Counted from the first letter of the stretch, positions 9,082 to 17,487 are shown. The stretch is 64,000 nt of DNA from BOG-224 sp963783505 (GCA_963783505.1 CAWAOP010000019.1:186001-250000); one strand, 5' to 3'. The notes: generated from the letters alone by a model not told the origin. Made by a program: numbers and translations.

Positions 9082-10600
9082 GGCGCTCGAGATGGATCCG
9101 GGTTTGGCCGAAGCGCGGGCTGCCCGCGGCGATCTCTATTATCAACAGGGCAAGCCGGATCTGGCGGCGGCGGACTTGGAGGTCGCGGCCTCCAAGCGGC
9201 CCGACGATGCCGCAGTCCTCGATAAGCTTGGGCAAAGTTACTCTGCTCTTGACCGCACCTCGGATGCCGTCAGCGTCCTGCGCCGGGCCGCGGAACTGGC
9301 GCCGAACGAATCCAAAATCCAGCTCCATTTCGGGCGCGCGCTTGCCGATGCGGGCCAGACGGAAGAATCCGCCAAGGTGATGGAGCGCTTCCAGCAGCTT
9401 GGGCCTTCGCACATGACCATCGTGCCCGCCGGCCTGATGGACTATCTCAGCCTCTCGCCGGAGGAGCGCCGCGCGGACTACCGTGCACGCGTGATGAACG
9501 CCGTCAAGAGCGACCCGACGGATGGAGCGGCCCAGCAACGCTACCTGGCGATTCTGCTCGAGGACGGCAATTTCGACGAGGCTGTTGCCGTGGAGCGCCA
9601 TATCGCAGGGATGAAGGCCGGACCGGGCGTGCTGGTGGACGCCGGCCGTTCGCTCATGGCGGCGGGGCAGTGGAAGCCGGCCGTGGAACTGCTCTCGCAA
9701 GCTGCCGCGGCGGGGCCATCGCCGGAGGTGGAACTCAGCCTGGCTGTCGCGACTTTCCATGCGTCGGGGGCCAAGGAAGGGCTTCAACGGTTGGATGCGA
9801 TCAACGCACCGGACCGGGGAGGCGATTATTATCTGGCCCGCGCGGAAATGCTGGATGCGGCTGGAGGCAAGACGGAGGCGACCGCGGCCGTGGAACAGGC
9901 CTTGAATGCCGCGCCGCAGCGAACGGATTTGTATCGGCAAGCCGCCGGTTTTCTGGTTAGGACTGGGAAGGCCGCCGAAGCGTTGCGTATACTGGACGGG
10001 GCGGCGCACGCTATGCCGGGTAACCGCGAGATCCTCGCGATCCAGGCGACCACCATGGAATTGGCGGGCAAGATCGACGATGCGGTCGAGGCGCTCACTG
10101 CCATTCAGAAGCAGTGGCCCGAGTGGCCCGCGGCGTGGGCCGCGCGCGGCGTCATCCTGGCGAGCCACGGCCGGTACGAGCCCGCCCGCGAGGCCCTGGA
10201 AGCGGCCTTTGCGCTGGGCGCTCACAGCGCCGAGGCGCGGTATTATCTGGCGGACTGCGAACTGCGGGCCAGGCAGGCCGGCGCGGCGGAGGCCGCCATC
10301 CAGCCGGCGCTCGGGCTGGCGCCGCGCGATCCGTGGATTCAGGCGCTCGCCGGGCGCGTGGCTTTAGAGAATCGCGATTATAAGACGGCGGCCGCGCGGT
10401 TCGGCGAAGCGGTTCGCGTGGCTCCGAACCTGATCGCGGCGCACATTGGCTTGGTCCAAGCGTACACCGCGTCAGGCGACAAGCAGAAAGCGCAGGCCGA
10501 AACGGACGCGGCGAAGAAAATCCAGCCAGGCGCCGCTACCCCCGCGGACCCGCCGTTCATCAGCCGCCTGTTCCAGGAGAACGCGCCTGGGGAGTGGTAG
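9026..10600 (+). CDS. TPR-repeat protein, C-terminal part (same gene as 7909)
   Basis: The remaining 500 residues of the interrupted TPR gene. From LSKALEMDPGLAEARAARGDLYYQQG on it consists of about a dozen further TPR units (for example AAEALRILDGAAHAMPGNREILAIQA). The first 18 codons from the nominal ATG at 9026 are out-of-frame sequence of the upstream half, so no independent start is supported. It is convergent with the SecB-like gene; the two stop codons are adjacent (10598-10600 and 10601-10603). Confidence 0.78.
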   Translation: MARPNWIRTRPAPWRHLSKALEMDPGLAEARAARGDLYYQQGKPDLAAADLEVAASKRPDDAAVLDKLGQSYSALDRTSDAVSVLRRAAELAPNESKIQLHFGRALADAGQTEESAKVMERFQQLGPSHMTIVPAGLMDYLSLSPEERRADYRARVMNAVKSDPTDGAAQQRYLAILLEDGNFDEAVAVERHIAGMKAGPGVLVDAGRSLMAAGQWKPAVELLSQAAAAGPSPEVELSLAVATFHASGAKEGLQRLDAINAPDRGGDYYLARAEMLDAAGGKTEATAAVEQALNAAPQRTDLYRQAAGFLVRTGKAAEALRILDGAAHAMPGNREILAIQATTMELAGKIDDAVEALTAIQKQWPEWPAAWAARGVILASHGRYEPAREALEAAFALGAHSAEARYYLADCELRARQAGAAEAAIQPALGLAPRDPWIQALAGRVALENRDYKTAAARFGEAVRVAPNLIAAHIGLVQAYTASGDKQKAQAETDAAKKIQPGAATPADPPFISRLFQENAPGEW

Positions 10601-11089
10601 CTAGGGCCGCTGTGGGGCAGTTCGGCCCTTGCGCTTGCTGGATCCCGCCTTCCTTGTGACCAAGCGCAGGAGCGGCAATGCCTCGGTCGGGAAGCCCATG
10701 CGGGCGGCGGAGTTCTGGACGAATTCGCGGATATACGGCCACGCCGCCAAGACCGCATGACTCTTTCGAAAGGCGTCGATCTCATTCTTGGATGCAGTCG
10801 TCCCCTCCGCCAGCCGGTAACGGACTAGGTAGGTGACATGGATGTGGAACGCCAGGGGCTCTTCGCAGGTGACACGGAGAGTGACTGCGAAATCCACTCC
10901 CAAGGAATCCAAATGCCCAAGTTCGGAGTCCAATTCGGCATCGAGGCGGACCGGTTCGACACTCTGGATCGGTGGGCCCGCACCGTCCATTTCGCTGCGG
11001 TAAAGCGCGATATCGTACAGCCGCACCCTGGATTGAAGGCTTTCGGCTCGCTGGACCTCCCGGTCTAGCAATGAAATTGTAAAGTCCAT
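10601..11089 (-). CDS. SecB-like chaperone of a toxin-antitoxin-chaperone module
   Basis: A 162-residue cytoplasmic protein resembling SecB-like chaperones. The N-terminal strand region LYDIALYRSEM and central beta hairpins (VDFAVTLRVTCEEPLAFHIHVTYLVRYRL) are followed by the typical helical ending with AWPYIREFVQNSAARMGF and LPLLRL. It lies last in HigB-HigA-chaperone order, five bases after the antitoxin stop. That is the arrangement of TAC modules such as Rv1955-Rv1957 of M. tuberculosis, where the chaperone folds and protects the antitoxin. No strong ribosome site is seen, so translation is probably coupled to the antitoxin gene. A basic tail (SSKRKGRTAPQRP) is unusual for SecB. Family call by sequence feel and context; fairly sure. 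Confidence 0.72.
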   Translation of the reverse strand: MDFTISLLDREVQRAESLQSRVRLYDIALYRSEMDGAGPPIQSVEPVRLDAELDSELGHLDSLGVDFAVTLRVTCEEPLAFHIHVTYLVRYRLAEGTTASKNEIDAFRKSHAVLAAWPYIREFVQNSAARMGFPTEALPLLRLVTRKAGSSKRKGRTAPQRP

Positions 11090-11094
11090 ACTAA

Positions 11095-11511
11095 TCAGGC
11101 CGCCGCCAGTTGTTCGGCCGGACGCGACGGCGAGCCACGCCAGCAGGATATCGGTCTAACGTTACCCGTAAGACTAAACGAACCGAGCGGCCCGGCTACA
11201 CGAGCCAACCTGGTTTCATGGCCAACCCGTCCGACTTCTAGTCGGGCTCCTAGTGCGCGGAGCACGGAGGCCAGAGTCTGCACGCTCGGGTTGCCAGTCT
11301 CGGATAGAGTCCGGTAGAGGCTCTCGCGGTTCAGCCCTGAACGCTGGGCGATCTTGCCGATGCCACCTTGCGCCTGCGCAACGTCGCGCAGGGCGAGCAA
11401 GAACACCCGCGGGTCGCTGTCCTCAAGCGCGGCATTAAGGTAGCCGACGGCCCTAGCGTCGTCCTGTATGATGGACATGAGTAAATCGTTATATGATGCG
11501 CTTCCCGGCAT
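11095..11511 (-). CDS. higA: HigA-type antitoxin (TIGR02684-like) with C-terminal extension
   Basis: A 138-residue DNA-binding antitoxin. Residues about 20-92 match the addiction-module antidote pattern YLNAALEDSDPRVFLLALRDVAQA...GGIGKIAQRSGLNRESLYRTLSETGNPSVQTLASVLRALG, an XRE-type helix-turn-helix. About 45 residues follow (GRVGHETRL to QLAAA) beyond the usual end of the family. In TAC systems this tail is the chaperone-addiction segment that makes the antitoxin unstable unless the SecB-like partner binds it. The start at 11511 overlaps the toxin stop by 23 bases and has AGGAGG just upstream. Confidence 0.85.
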   Translation of the reverse strand: MPGSASYNDLLMSIIQDDARAVGYLNAALEDSDPRVFLLALRDVAQAQGGIGKIAQRSGLNRESLYRTLSETGNPSVQTLASVLRALGARLEVGRVGHETRLARVAGPLGSFSLTGNVRPISCWRGSPSRPAEQLAAA

Positions 11512-11842
11512 CCTGCCTCCTCTTGTAATCAGCCAGGTACTCGCGTGCGCGGCGAATGTCTTTTTGTTGCGTTGCCTTTTCGCCGGCGCAGAGCAGAAGA
11601 ACTACGGATCTGCCCGTTCGCGTGAAGTAGACCCGATATCCCGGCCCGTAATCGATGCGCAACTCCCACATGCCGCTCCCGTGGGATCTCGAATCCCCGA
11701 AGTTGCCCAGGCGGACGCGCGCCAACCGGGCATTGGCCCGGTCGATGGCGTTCTTGTCATCCAAGGAGCAGAGCCACTCTCGGAATGGGCGCTTCCCATT
11801 GGCGGCTTCGTAGTACCGGATCGAGTACTCTTCCGCCGACAT
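11489..11842 (-). CDS. higB: HigB/RelE-type toxin (TIGR02683-like)
   Basis: A 117-residue toxin of the phage Gp49/HigB group. It carries the family core REWLCSLDDKNAIDRANARLARVRLGNFGDSR, then WELRIDYGPGYRVYFTRTG and LLLCAGEKATQQKDIRRAREYL. Such proteins are ribosome-dependent mRNA endonucleases that stop translation when the antitoxin is lost. It is the first gene of the toxin-antitoxin-chaperone operon; toxin-first order is typical for HigBA. All core residues I expect are present, so it is probably active. Confidence 0.88.
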   Translation of the reverse strand: MSAEEYSIRYYEAANGKRPFREWLCSLDDKNAIDRANARLARVRLGNFGDSRSHGSGMWELRIDYGPGYRVYFTRTGRSVVLLLCAGEKATQQKDIRRAREYLADYKRRQDAGKRII

Positions 11843-11887
11843 GCAATCCTGATTGTAGCCTAAAGGCTACATCCGATCAAGCTGGCT

Positions 11888-13552
11888 CTAAACCGACGGC
11901 GCCAGTTTTTCGCCTTCCCGGCATTGATAAGCTCCGGCTCGGACATTGGTGAAATCCTGCTGCAGGCCGTTCGGCCATTCGATGACTACGCGTTGCGCGG
12001 AGTCGCGCGGGCCTAATCCGAAGGTCAGCGTCAGCTCGGATTGGGAAAGATAGCTCGAACCGGTCTTGACCATCCGCGATTGCGTTCCATCCGGAGTGGA
12101 GACCCGGGCGACGGCGCCTATGGCGTCGCGGTTCGATTGGACGCCGATCAGGCGCAGGCGCAAGGACCGGTAGCCGCTCGTAATGTCATTGCGATAGAGA
12201 TAGGCTGGGCCTTGGTTGGTGGTCATCAGAATATCGAGGTCGCCGTCGCGGTCGAAATCGCCGCAGGCCAGTCCGCGCGCCACCTTGGGAGAATCGAATC
12301 CGCCGCCGATGGCTCCGGCCGCGTCGTGGAAGCCGCCCTTGCGATCGTTCAGAAAGAGATGCGGCGGCTGCGCGTAACCGACATTGCCACGAATATTGCG
12401 GACCGTGTCGTCGATGTGGCCGTTGACGGCCATCAAGTCTAGCCAGCCGTCCAGATCGACGTCGAAGAATTCGCAGCCGAACCCCAGGCTATAACGGGAG
12501 GCCTGGCCGATGCCCGCGCGCATGGCCGTGTCGGCGTAGACGCCTTCGCGCACGGGGCGGAACAGGGCCATCATTTCGTTATCGAAGTTCGTTACCGCGA
12601 TGCCGGTCTGGCCCGAATTATCGAAATCGGCGGCGTCGATTCCCATGCCGGCGCGCGCCTTTCCGTCCTCGCTGAACGCCACGCCCGCCTGGACCGCGAC
12701 GTCTTCGAAGGTCCCGTTTCGACGGTTGCGGTACAGCTTGTTGGGCTGCGTGTCGTTGGCGATGAACAGATCGGGCCAGCCGTCGCGATCGTAATCGAGA
12801 AGGGCGACGCCGAGGGATTTCGAAGTCGGGTCGAAGATGCCGCTCTTGGCGGTCACATCCTCGAACGTGCCGTCGCCGCGATTGCGGAAGAGCCAGCAGG
12901 TTTCGCCGTGGTACGCCTCGGGTGTGCAGTACGATTTGCGCTTGCCGTCGAGGCTGCAGAACACATCGCGCTCGGGCGACCACCGGACATAGTTACATAT
13001 CAGCAGATCGAGCAGCCCGTCGCGATCGTAATCGAACCAGACCGCCGACGTGCTGAAGGAACTTCGCCCCCCGAGGCCGGCCTTTTCGGTTACGTCGATG
13101 AACTTGCCCTGGCCGGTGTTCTTAAAAAGGCGATTCTGGCCGACGGCGGTGACCAGGATGTCCGGAAAGCCATCGTTATTGAAATCGCCGGCGGCCACGC
13201 CCATGCCGTACATCTCGACGTTCAGTCCCGCTTCGGCCGTCACGTCTCGAAACGTGCCGTTGCGGTTATTGCGGTACAAGCGCAATGTGCCGCGCTGGCG
13301 CTTGTGTGCGGGCCAATCCATGCCGTTGACCAACAGGATGTCGAGCCAGCCGTCGCCATCGTAATCGAGGAAGGCGCAACCCGGCCCCATCGTTTCGGGA
13401 AGGTACTTCGCTCCGAAGGCGCCGCTGTTGTGAGTGAAGCCGATGCCCGCGGGGGCGGTGATATCCGTCAACCGGAAACCGGGAGCCGCGGGCGCGCCCG
13501 GTGGCGATGCGAAGAGCGGGAGGGTTCCGGCGAGGAACGTGCGCCGCGTCAC
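11888..13552 (-). CDS. CRTAC1 family protein with FG-GAP repeats and ASPIC/UnbV domain
   Basis: A 554-residue exported protein. The N-terminus TRRTFLAGTLPLFAS is a twin-arginine signal, implying folded export. The body consists of repeated FG-GAP/VCBS calcium-binding blades with the motif D-x-D-x-D-G-x-x-D-(I/L) (FLDYDGDGWLDIL, DFNNDGFPDIL, DYDRDGWPDLF, DFDRDGDLDIL), forming a beta propeller. The C-terminus (about 460-545) is an ASPIC/UnbV domain (GAVARVSTPDGTQSRMV..., VVIEWPNGLQQDF). GTGA links its GTG start to the stop of the response regulator, so the two are translationally coupled. The exact function of this large acidobacterial family is unknown. Confidence 0.9.
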   Translation of the reverse strand: MTRRTFLAGTLPLFASPPGAPAAPGFRLTDITAPAGIGFTHNSGAFGAKYLPETMGPGCAFLDYDGDGWLDILLVNGMDWPAHKRQRGTLRLYRNNRNGTFRDVTAEAGLNVEMYGMGVAAGDFNNDGFPDILVTAVGQNRLFKNTGQGKFIDVTEKAGLGGRSSFSTSAVWFDYDRDGLLDLLICNYVRWSPERDVFCSLDGKRKSYCTPEAYHGETCWLFRNRGDGTFEDVTAKSGIFDPTSKSLGVALLDYDRDGWPDLFIANDTQPNKLYRNRRNGTFEDVAVQAGVAFSEDGKARAGMGIDAADFDNSGQTGIAVTNFDNEMMALFRPVREGVYADTAMRAGIGQASRYSLGFGCEFFDVDLDGWLDLMAVNGHIDDTVRNIRGNVGYAQPPHLFLNDRKGGFHDAAGAIGGGFDSPKVARGLACGDFDRDGDLDILMTTNQGPAYLYRNDITSGYRSLRLRLIGVQSNRDAIGAVARVSTPDGTQSRMVKTGSSYLSQSELTLTFGLGPRDSAQRVVIEWPNGLQQDFTNVRAGAYQCREGEKLAPSV

Positions 13553-14181
13553 GCGATGCTCACCAGGCCTTCGCGGATGGCATAGACCACAAGCTCCGCG
13601 GTATTGTGCATTCCAAGGCTCTGCATGATATTGGCGCGATGCACGGCGACGGTATTGGCGCTGACGCCCAGCACGGTCGCGATCTCCTTGTTCGATTTGC
13701 CGTGTACGATCAACTGCAGGACTTCGAGTTCCCGCGTGGTCAGTCCGGGCTGTTCGCCTTTAGCGGGCCCGGCCAGCGAGCCCAAGCGCGGATCCATGAC
13801 GCGCGCGCCCGCGGCCACCTGCTTCACCGCGCGGACCAGTTCGAGATCCATGGCGTTCTTGAGCAGATAGCCGCGCGCGCCCGCATCCATGCAGGTGCGC
13901 ACGTAGGACGCCTCCGAGTGCATGCTCAGGATCAGGACCGCGGTCTGCGGCCAGGATTTCAGAATATGGCGCGTGGCCACCGCGCCGTTCATGCTCGGCA
14001 AGGCGAAATCCATGACCACCACCGCGGGATGCAGTTTCGCCGCGGCCTCCACGGCCTCATGGCCATCGCTCGATTCGCCGACAACCAGGATCTCCGGGTC
14101 GTCTTCCAACATGCGCCGGAAGCCCCGGCGAACGAGGCTGTGATCGTCGACGAGAAGAACGGTGATAGGGCCGTCGGGCAT
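13549..14181 (-). CDS. NarL/FixJ-type response regulator
   Basis: About 210 residues. The receiver domain has the acidic pair VDD near the start, the phospho-acceptor Asp in VVVMDFALPSMNG, and the conserved Lys in GYLLKNA. The LuxR-type HTH is at the C-terminus (LTTRELEVLQLIVHGKSNKEIATVLGVSANTVAVHRANIMQSLG). It would bind DNA after phosphorylation by a sensor kinase. No kinase gene is adjacent, making it an orphan here. Its stop overlaps the GTG of the CRTAC1 gene by four bases. The ATG at 14181 is preferred to the in-frame TTG at 14190. Confidence 0.92.
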   Translation of the reverse strand: MPDGPITVLLVDDHSLVRRGFRRMLEDDPEILVVGESSDGHEAVEAAAKLHPAVVVMDFALPSMNGAVATRHILKSWPQTAVLILSMHSEASYVRTCMDAGARGYLLKNAMDLELVRAVKQVAAGARVMDPRLGSLAGPAKGEQPGLTTRELEVLQLIVHGKSNKEIATVLGVSANTVAVHRANIMQSLGMHNTAELVVYAIREGLVSIA

Positions 14182-14365
14182 GAGCGGCAACTCTTGTCTA
14201 TAGTATCGCTGGTGAAAGCCGGTGGGATGGGGCCGCCGCTGGTATGTGCCGACCTGGAGCGCTGCGGTTGGCGGCTACGAAGAGCCGGGGGAGGCGTAAG
14301 TTCGCTTTTTCGGCGGACCGAGCTTGCAGCCGACTGGCGGCGACCCTTGATGCATGAGATGAGGG

Positions 14366-14770
14366 CTATGCGAAAGGATTCAGGATTTGAAGCTCCGGTC
14401 CGACGGACGCCCCCGGCAGGTCTTCGGAGTACAACGTTCTTGCGCCGCAATCCAGGCACGCGCCAACGATCGATGCGTCCCAAAAAGAGAAGCCGTGCGA
14501 TAGGTGAAAGCGCCGGGCGTGCTCGAGCGCCCTCGGCGATGGGACGACGAGCGGTAGAAGGTCCATGAGCTCTCGCAGCCTGTCCCAAGCGTGGGATGGC
14601 GTGAATCCCTGGGAAGCCAGCTTTCTGGAAGCCGCAATGAACTCGACTGCAACTTGCCAGAGCAGGACTCCATCGTGGGTTGCGGCGAGAACGTCAAAGG
14701 CCCGGCCCTGCCGGCGAGGGTCGGAGCGGTCGCAGGAATAGATCAGAATGTTGGTGTCAAAAGCGGTCAT
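14366..14770 (-). CDS. PIN-domain toxin (VapC-like)
   Basis: About 134 residues beginning MTAFDTNILIYSCD, the PIN fold opening with the first catalytic Asp. Further acidic positions lie in VEFI and FWDASIVGACLDCGARTLYSEDL. VapC-type PIN proteins are Mg2+-dependent RNases that cleave tRNA or rRNA. The start at 14770 overlaps the antitoxin end by 14 bases, the usual antitoxin-first arrangement; the upstream in-frame ATG at 14800 lies inside the antitoxin gene and is not needed. Confidence 0.85.
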   Translation of the reverse strand: MTAFDTNILIYSCDRSDPRRQGRAFDVLAATHDGVLLWQVAVEFIAASRKLASQGFTPSHAWDRLRELMDLLPLVVPSPRALEHARRFHLSHGFSFWDASIVGACLDCGARTLYSEDLPGASVGPELQILNPFA

Positions 14771-14984
14771 GGAGCTCGTCGCGCGATGGAGGAGAGTCAA
14801 TCAAGAAGAAGTCCATCTGGGAGATGCCTGCGCGGAGGCGCTCCAGAGCCGCTTGCCAACCTGGGGCGGCTGGGTCCTGGCGCTCGATGGTCAGGCGGAC
14901 ACGCTCGGATTCGCGGAGCGAGACATCCCCTAGCGGTCTAAGCACCCCTCCGCTGTAAATCGCGTCTATCATCTGGCCGCCCAT
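14757..14984 (-). CDS. AF2212-like antitoxin
   Basis: A 75-residue protein whose first half matches the AF2212/DUF104 antitoxin pattern: MIDAIYSGGVLRPLGDVSLRESERVRLTIE. The second half (WQAALERLRAGISQMDFFLIDSPPSRDELHDRF) is the toxin-wrapping tail expected of a partner of the downstream PIN protein. GGAG lies six bases before the ATG at 14984, which supports that start over the internal ATG at 14972. Confidence 0.82.
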   Translation of the reverse strand: MGGQMIDAIYSGGVLRPLGDVSLRESERVRLTIERQDPAAPGWQAALERLRAGISQMDFFLIDSPPSRDELHDRF

Positions 14985-15044
14985 CGTTAGCTCCAGTATC
15001 AGCTTACATCGGCTCCGGTGAGTAGTTCAATGCCGCCTCGCGTT

Positions 15045-15143
15045 TCAATGGCCCAGCTTATCGAGCGTGGCATTGGCTTCCTCGGGTGAGGACCGAGCGG
15101 CTTCGGTGCGAGAATCGTAATCAGGTTGACGGCCACGCCGGCC
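15045..15143 (-). pseudogene. collapsed DUF1080 gene remnant
   Basis: About 100 bases encode, in one open frame, GRRGRQPDYDSRTEAARSS followed directly by PEEANATLDKLGH and a stop. The first piece matches the N-terminal part (RGRQPDYDPRAEAALSPEE) and the second the extreme C-terminus (PPEEAKATLDKLGH) of the intact DUF1080 protein at 26587-27402; some 200 middle residues are missing. The join falls where both parents read (S/P)PEE, suggesting a deletion between short repeats. The end of the ABC ATPase gene runs into this remnant in another frame. Confidence 0.75.
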
Positions 15144-15903
15144 CAGGGGGTTCTTCGGATAGCAGACCGGCAGCCGGCCCCCAGCGGACCAGACGCCCCT
15201 GTTCCAACACACCGACCGTGTGACACAGGCGGGCCACGGATTCGAGGTCGTGAGAAACGTAGAGCATCGACATGCGGCGATCCCGATTCAGGTCGGCGAA
15301 CAGGTCGAGGATTTCGCCCCGCGAAGCGGGGTCCAGGGCGCTGGTCGCCTCATCGGCGACGAGCAGCTTCGGACCATGCATGACCGCCATGGCGATCACC
15401 ACGCGTTGCGCCTGCCCCACGCTCAGGTGGCGGGGGTAGCGCCGTAGGAAGTCGCGGTCGGCCGGGAGATCCATGCTGCGCAGGAGTTCCAGGATCGAGT
15501 CTTTGGCATCAGCCCACGGCTCGGGGCGATGAGCGCGCCAGGCTTCATGCAGTTGGGTCTCGATGCGCAGCGCCGGGTTCAAGGCGGACATGGGGCTCTG
15601 TAGCACCAGGCCGATGTCGCGGCCGCGGATCTTCCGGAGCTCGCGCTCGCCGCAGGCCATCAGATCCCGTCCCGCGAACCGAATCTCGCCGCGCACCGCG
15701 CCGCCCCGAAGTTCAAGCAGCCGCAGAACCGCCAGCGCGATGGTGCTCTTTCCGGAGCCGCTCTGTCCGATGAGGCCCACGATCTCGCCGCCGGCCACGC
15801 TGAACCTCACGTCCCGGAGCACGCCCGGCTTCTGCGGGTAGTCGGCGGAGATGTCCACCGCGAGCAACGGTTCCGAGGAGTCTACTGCGCCCGGTCGATC
15901 CAT
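15121..15903 (-). CDS. oligopeptide/dipeptide ABC transporter ATPase (DppD/OppD-like), 3' end rearranged
   Basis: About 260 residues. Walker A GQSGSGKST, Q-loop VLQSPMSALNP, a variant signature LSVGQAQR (canonical LSGGQ), Walker B LLVADEATSALD and the switch His in YVSHD are all present, so ATP hydrolysis is plausible. It is shorter than the usual 320-340 residues. It ends after GRLVRWGPAAGLLSEEP with PGPAWPST, which is DUF1080-remnant DNA read in another frame. The normal HPYTRALL segment, and any second ATPase (OppF) gene, are absent. The start at 15903 overlaps the solute-binding protein gene. It probably powers the DppB/DppC channel encoded upstream. Confidence 0.85.
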   Translation of the reverse strand: MDRPGAVDSSEPLLAVDISADYPQKPGVLRDVRFSVAGGEIVGLIGQSGSGKSTIALAVLRLLELRGGAVRGEIRFAGRDLMACGERELRKIRGRDIGLVLQSPMSALNPALRIETQLHEAWRAHRPEPWADAKDSILELLRSMDLPADRDFLRRYPRHLSVGQAQRVVIAMAVMHGPKLLVADEATSALDPASRGEILDLFADLNRDRRMSMLYVSHDLESVARLCHTVGVLEQGRLVRWGPAAGLLSEEPPGPAWPST

Positions 15904-17162
15904 AGGCGGTCCACGTTCCACAGCACATACGGCTGAAGCGACGCCGGCTCGACATTCCGCAGGGGGCGCGAGACGGCCACAAGCGCGTTCTTGCTGACCA
16001 GGTATAGGAACGGCGCCTCATCCCAGGCCAACTGCTGGACGCGGTCGAATAGCGTCTTCCGGCGGTTCGCATCCACGGTAGAGGCCTGAAGCCGCATCAG
16101 CCGGTCGATCTCCGCCTCCCAGGGAGTCTCGGGTTTCTTCTGATTGGGATTCCACTGGTGGTTGGCCGACGAACTGAGCCAAATGTTCATTTGGCCGTCC
16201 GGGTCCAGATCGATGTTGCTCGATCCCAGCAGGCAGGCTTCGTATTGGAAGGACTTGGAAATCCTTTCGATCAGCGATGGAAAATCCAAGGTGACGACGT
16301 TCAGACGGATGCCTAACGCGGCCAGATCCTGTTGAAGCATGGCGGCGATGCGCTCTCGCGCGGTGTTGCCGGCGTTGGTCAACAGGGAAAACTCCACCGC
16401 GTGACCCTCGCGGTCGCGTAGCGAGCGGCCGTCGGAATGAAACCCATCGGCGGCCAGGAGCCGGCGAGAGGTTTCGAGGTCGAACTCATGAGGCTTCAGG
16501 CTTTGATTGAACCAGAAGCGGTTCACCGGCGAGAACGGGCCTACGCCCGGCTGCGCGTGTCCGTGGTACACCACGCGGCAGAGGTCGTCGCGGTGGATCG
16601 CGTGCGAGATGGCCAGGCGGAAGTTCCGGGACTGGAACCAGGCCTTGCGATAACCTTCGATGGGGGCCGCGCCGTTCATGTTAAACCAAACGACTTCGCT
16701 TTCCAGCGTGGCGCCGGCGTCTCTGACGCTGCCGCGGTCCTCGGCGGCGAGCTGCTCGAATTGATCGGGGTTCAGGGAGGAAATCAGGTGTATCTGGCCG
16801 CGGCGGAATCGCAGCAATTCCAATTCGCGGTTCTGCTCGATCTCCAGCCGGATGCCGTCGAGGTAGGGCAGGCGCCGGCCCTTGTCGGTTTTCCAGTAAT
16901 TGGGATTCCGGGCCAGCCGGATATACGATCCGGGCTTATGCTCCGCGATTTGAAACGGTCCCAAAACGGCTCGCTCCTTGAGGGGCGAAGTGCGGGACAT
17001 GATGGCTACCTGATCGAAAAGCCTTGCGACTCCACCCACGGGAGCGCCGAACGTCACGGCGACTTCGTACGGACCGCGCACCACGACCTTTGGAACCGCG
17101 TTCCCGATCTGAAAGGTGTCGCCGACCGGGGCGTGAGCGTTGGGGTCGAGCAGGACTTGCAT
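15882..17162 (-). CDS. peptide ABC transporter solute-binding protein, C-terminal part
   Basis: About 430 residues of a family 5 extracellular solute-binding protein (DppA/OppA type), read in the frame after a one-base insertion. Recognisable segments are LGPFQIAEHKPGSYIRLARNPNYW, the RFAISHAIHRDDL-type block (NFRLAISHAIHRDDLCRVVYHGHAQPGVGP) and WNPNQKKPETPWEAEIDRLM. The frame is open upstream of the nominal ATG at 17162 to the insertion near 17207-17214, where RQGVSFSDGTPFSAGDVAYTM would join it to the N-terminal part. It captures peptides in the periplasm for the DppB/DppC permease. Confidence 0.85.
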   Translation of the reverse strand: MQVLLDPNAHAPVGDTFQIGNAVPKVVVRGPYEVAVTFGAPVGGVARLFDQVAIMSRTSPLKERAVLGPFQIAEHKPGSYIRLARNPNYWKTDKGRRLPYLDGIRLEIEQNRELELLRFRRGQIHLISSLNPDQFEQLAAEDRGSVRDAGATLESEVVWFNMNGAAPIEGYRKAWFQSRNFRLAISHAIHRDDLCRVVYHGHAQPGVGPFSPVNRFWFNQSLKPHEFDLETSRRLLAADGFHSDGRSLRDREGHAVEFSLLTNAGNTARERIAAMLQQDLAALGIRLNVVTLDFPSLIERISKSFQYEACLLGSSNIDLDPDGQMNIWLSSSANHQWNPNQKKPETPWEAEIDRLMRLQASTVDANRRKTLFDRVQQLAWDEAPFLYLVSKNALVAVSRPLRNVEPASLQPYVLWNVDRLWIDRAQ

Positions 17163-17487
17163 GGTGTAGGCGACGTCGCCGGCTGAAAACGGCGTCCCGT
17201 CCGAAAACGACGACTCCCTGCCGCAGTTGGAACACGATGCTCTTGCCGCCGTCTTCGACTTTCCACGAGGTGGCCAATTCCGGGTCCAGTTGCTGCGTGA
17301 CGCGGTTCACGCGCGCAAGAACTCCACCGGTGAGGTAGCGGATGGTCTCCGAGTTAATGTCCTCCGCCAGCGCCGGGTTCAAGGTTCGCGGTTCGGAGTA
17401 CATGCACAACGCGAGTTCGCCGCCCCACTGCGCGTGGAGGGCGGCGGGACCCAGGAGCGCGAGCAGAAGCAGGCTTGTGGATCTCAT
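16936..17487 (-). CDS. peptide ABC transporter solute-binding protein, N-terminal part (frame broken near 17210)
   Basis: The real content is the first 90 or so codons (17213-17487): a signal peptide (LLLLALLGPAALHAQ), then GELALCMYSEPRTLNPALAEDINSETIRYLTGGVLARVN and LDPELATSWKVEDGGKSIVFQLRQGV, the classical opening of family 5 solute-binding proteins. After this an extra base near 17207-17214 (ACGACGAC on the plus strand) shifts the frame and the remaining codons are nonsense. The ATG at 17487 overlaps the stop of the permease gene as ATGA, so the two are translationally coupled. Confidence 0.82.
   Translation of the reverse strand: MRSTSLLLLALLGPAALHAQWGGELALCMYSEPRTLNPALAEDINSETIRYLTGGVLARVNRVTQQLDPELATSWKVEDGGKSIVFQLRQGVVVFGRDAVFSRRRRLHHASPARPQRSRPGRRHLSDRERGSKGRGARSVRSRRDVRRSRGWSRKAFRSGSHHVPHFAPQGASRFGTVSNRGA

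Noticed and set aside
8930..10225. 431-codon minus-strand ORF opposite the TPR gene
   Set aside because: Arg/Gly-rich low-complexity translation typical of antisense frames in high-GC DNA.
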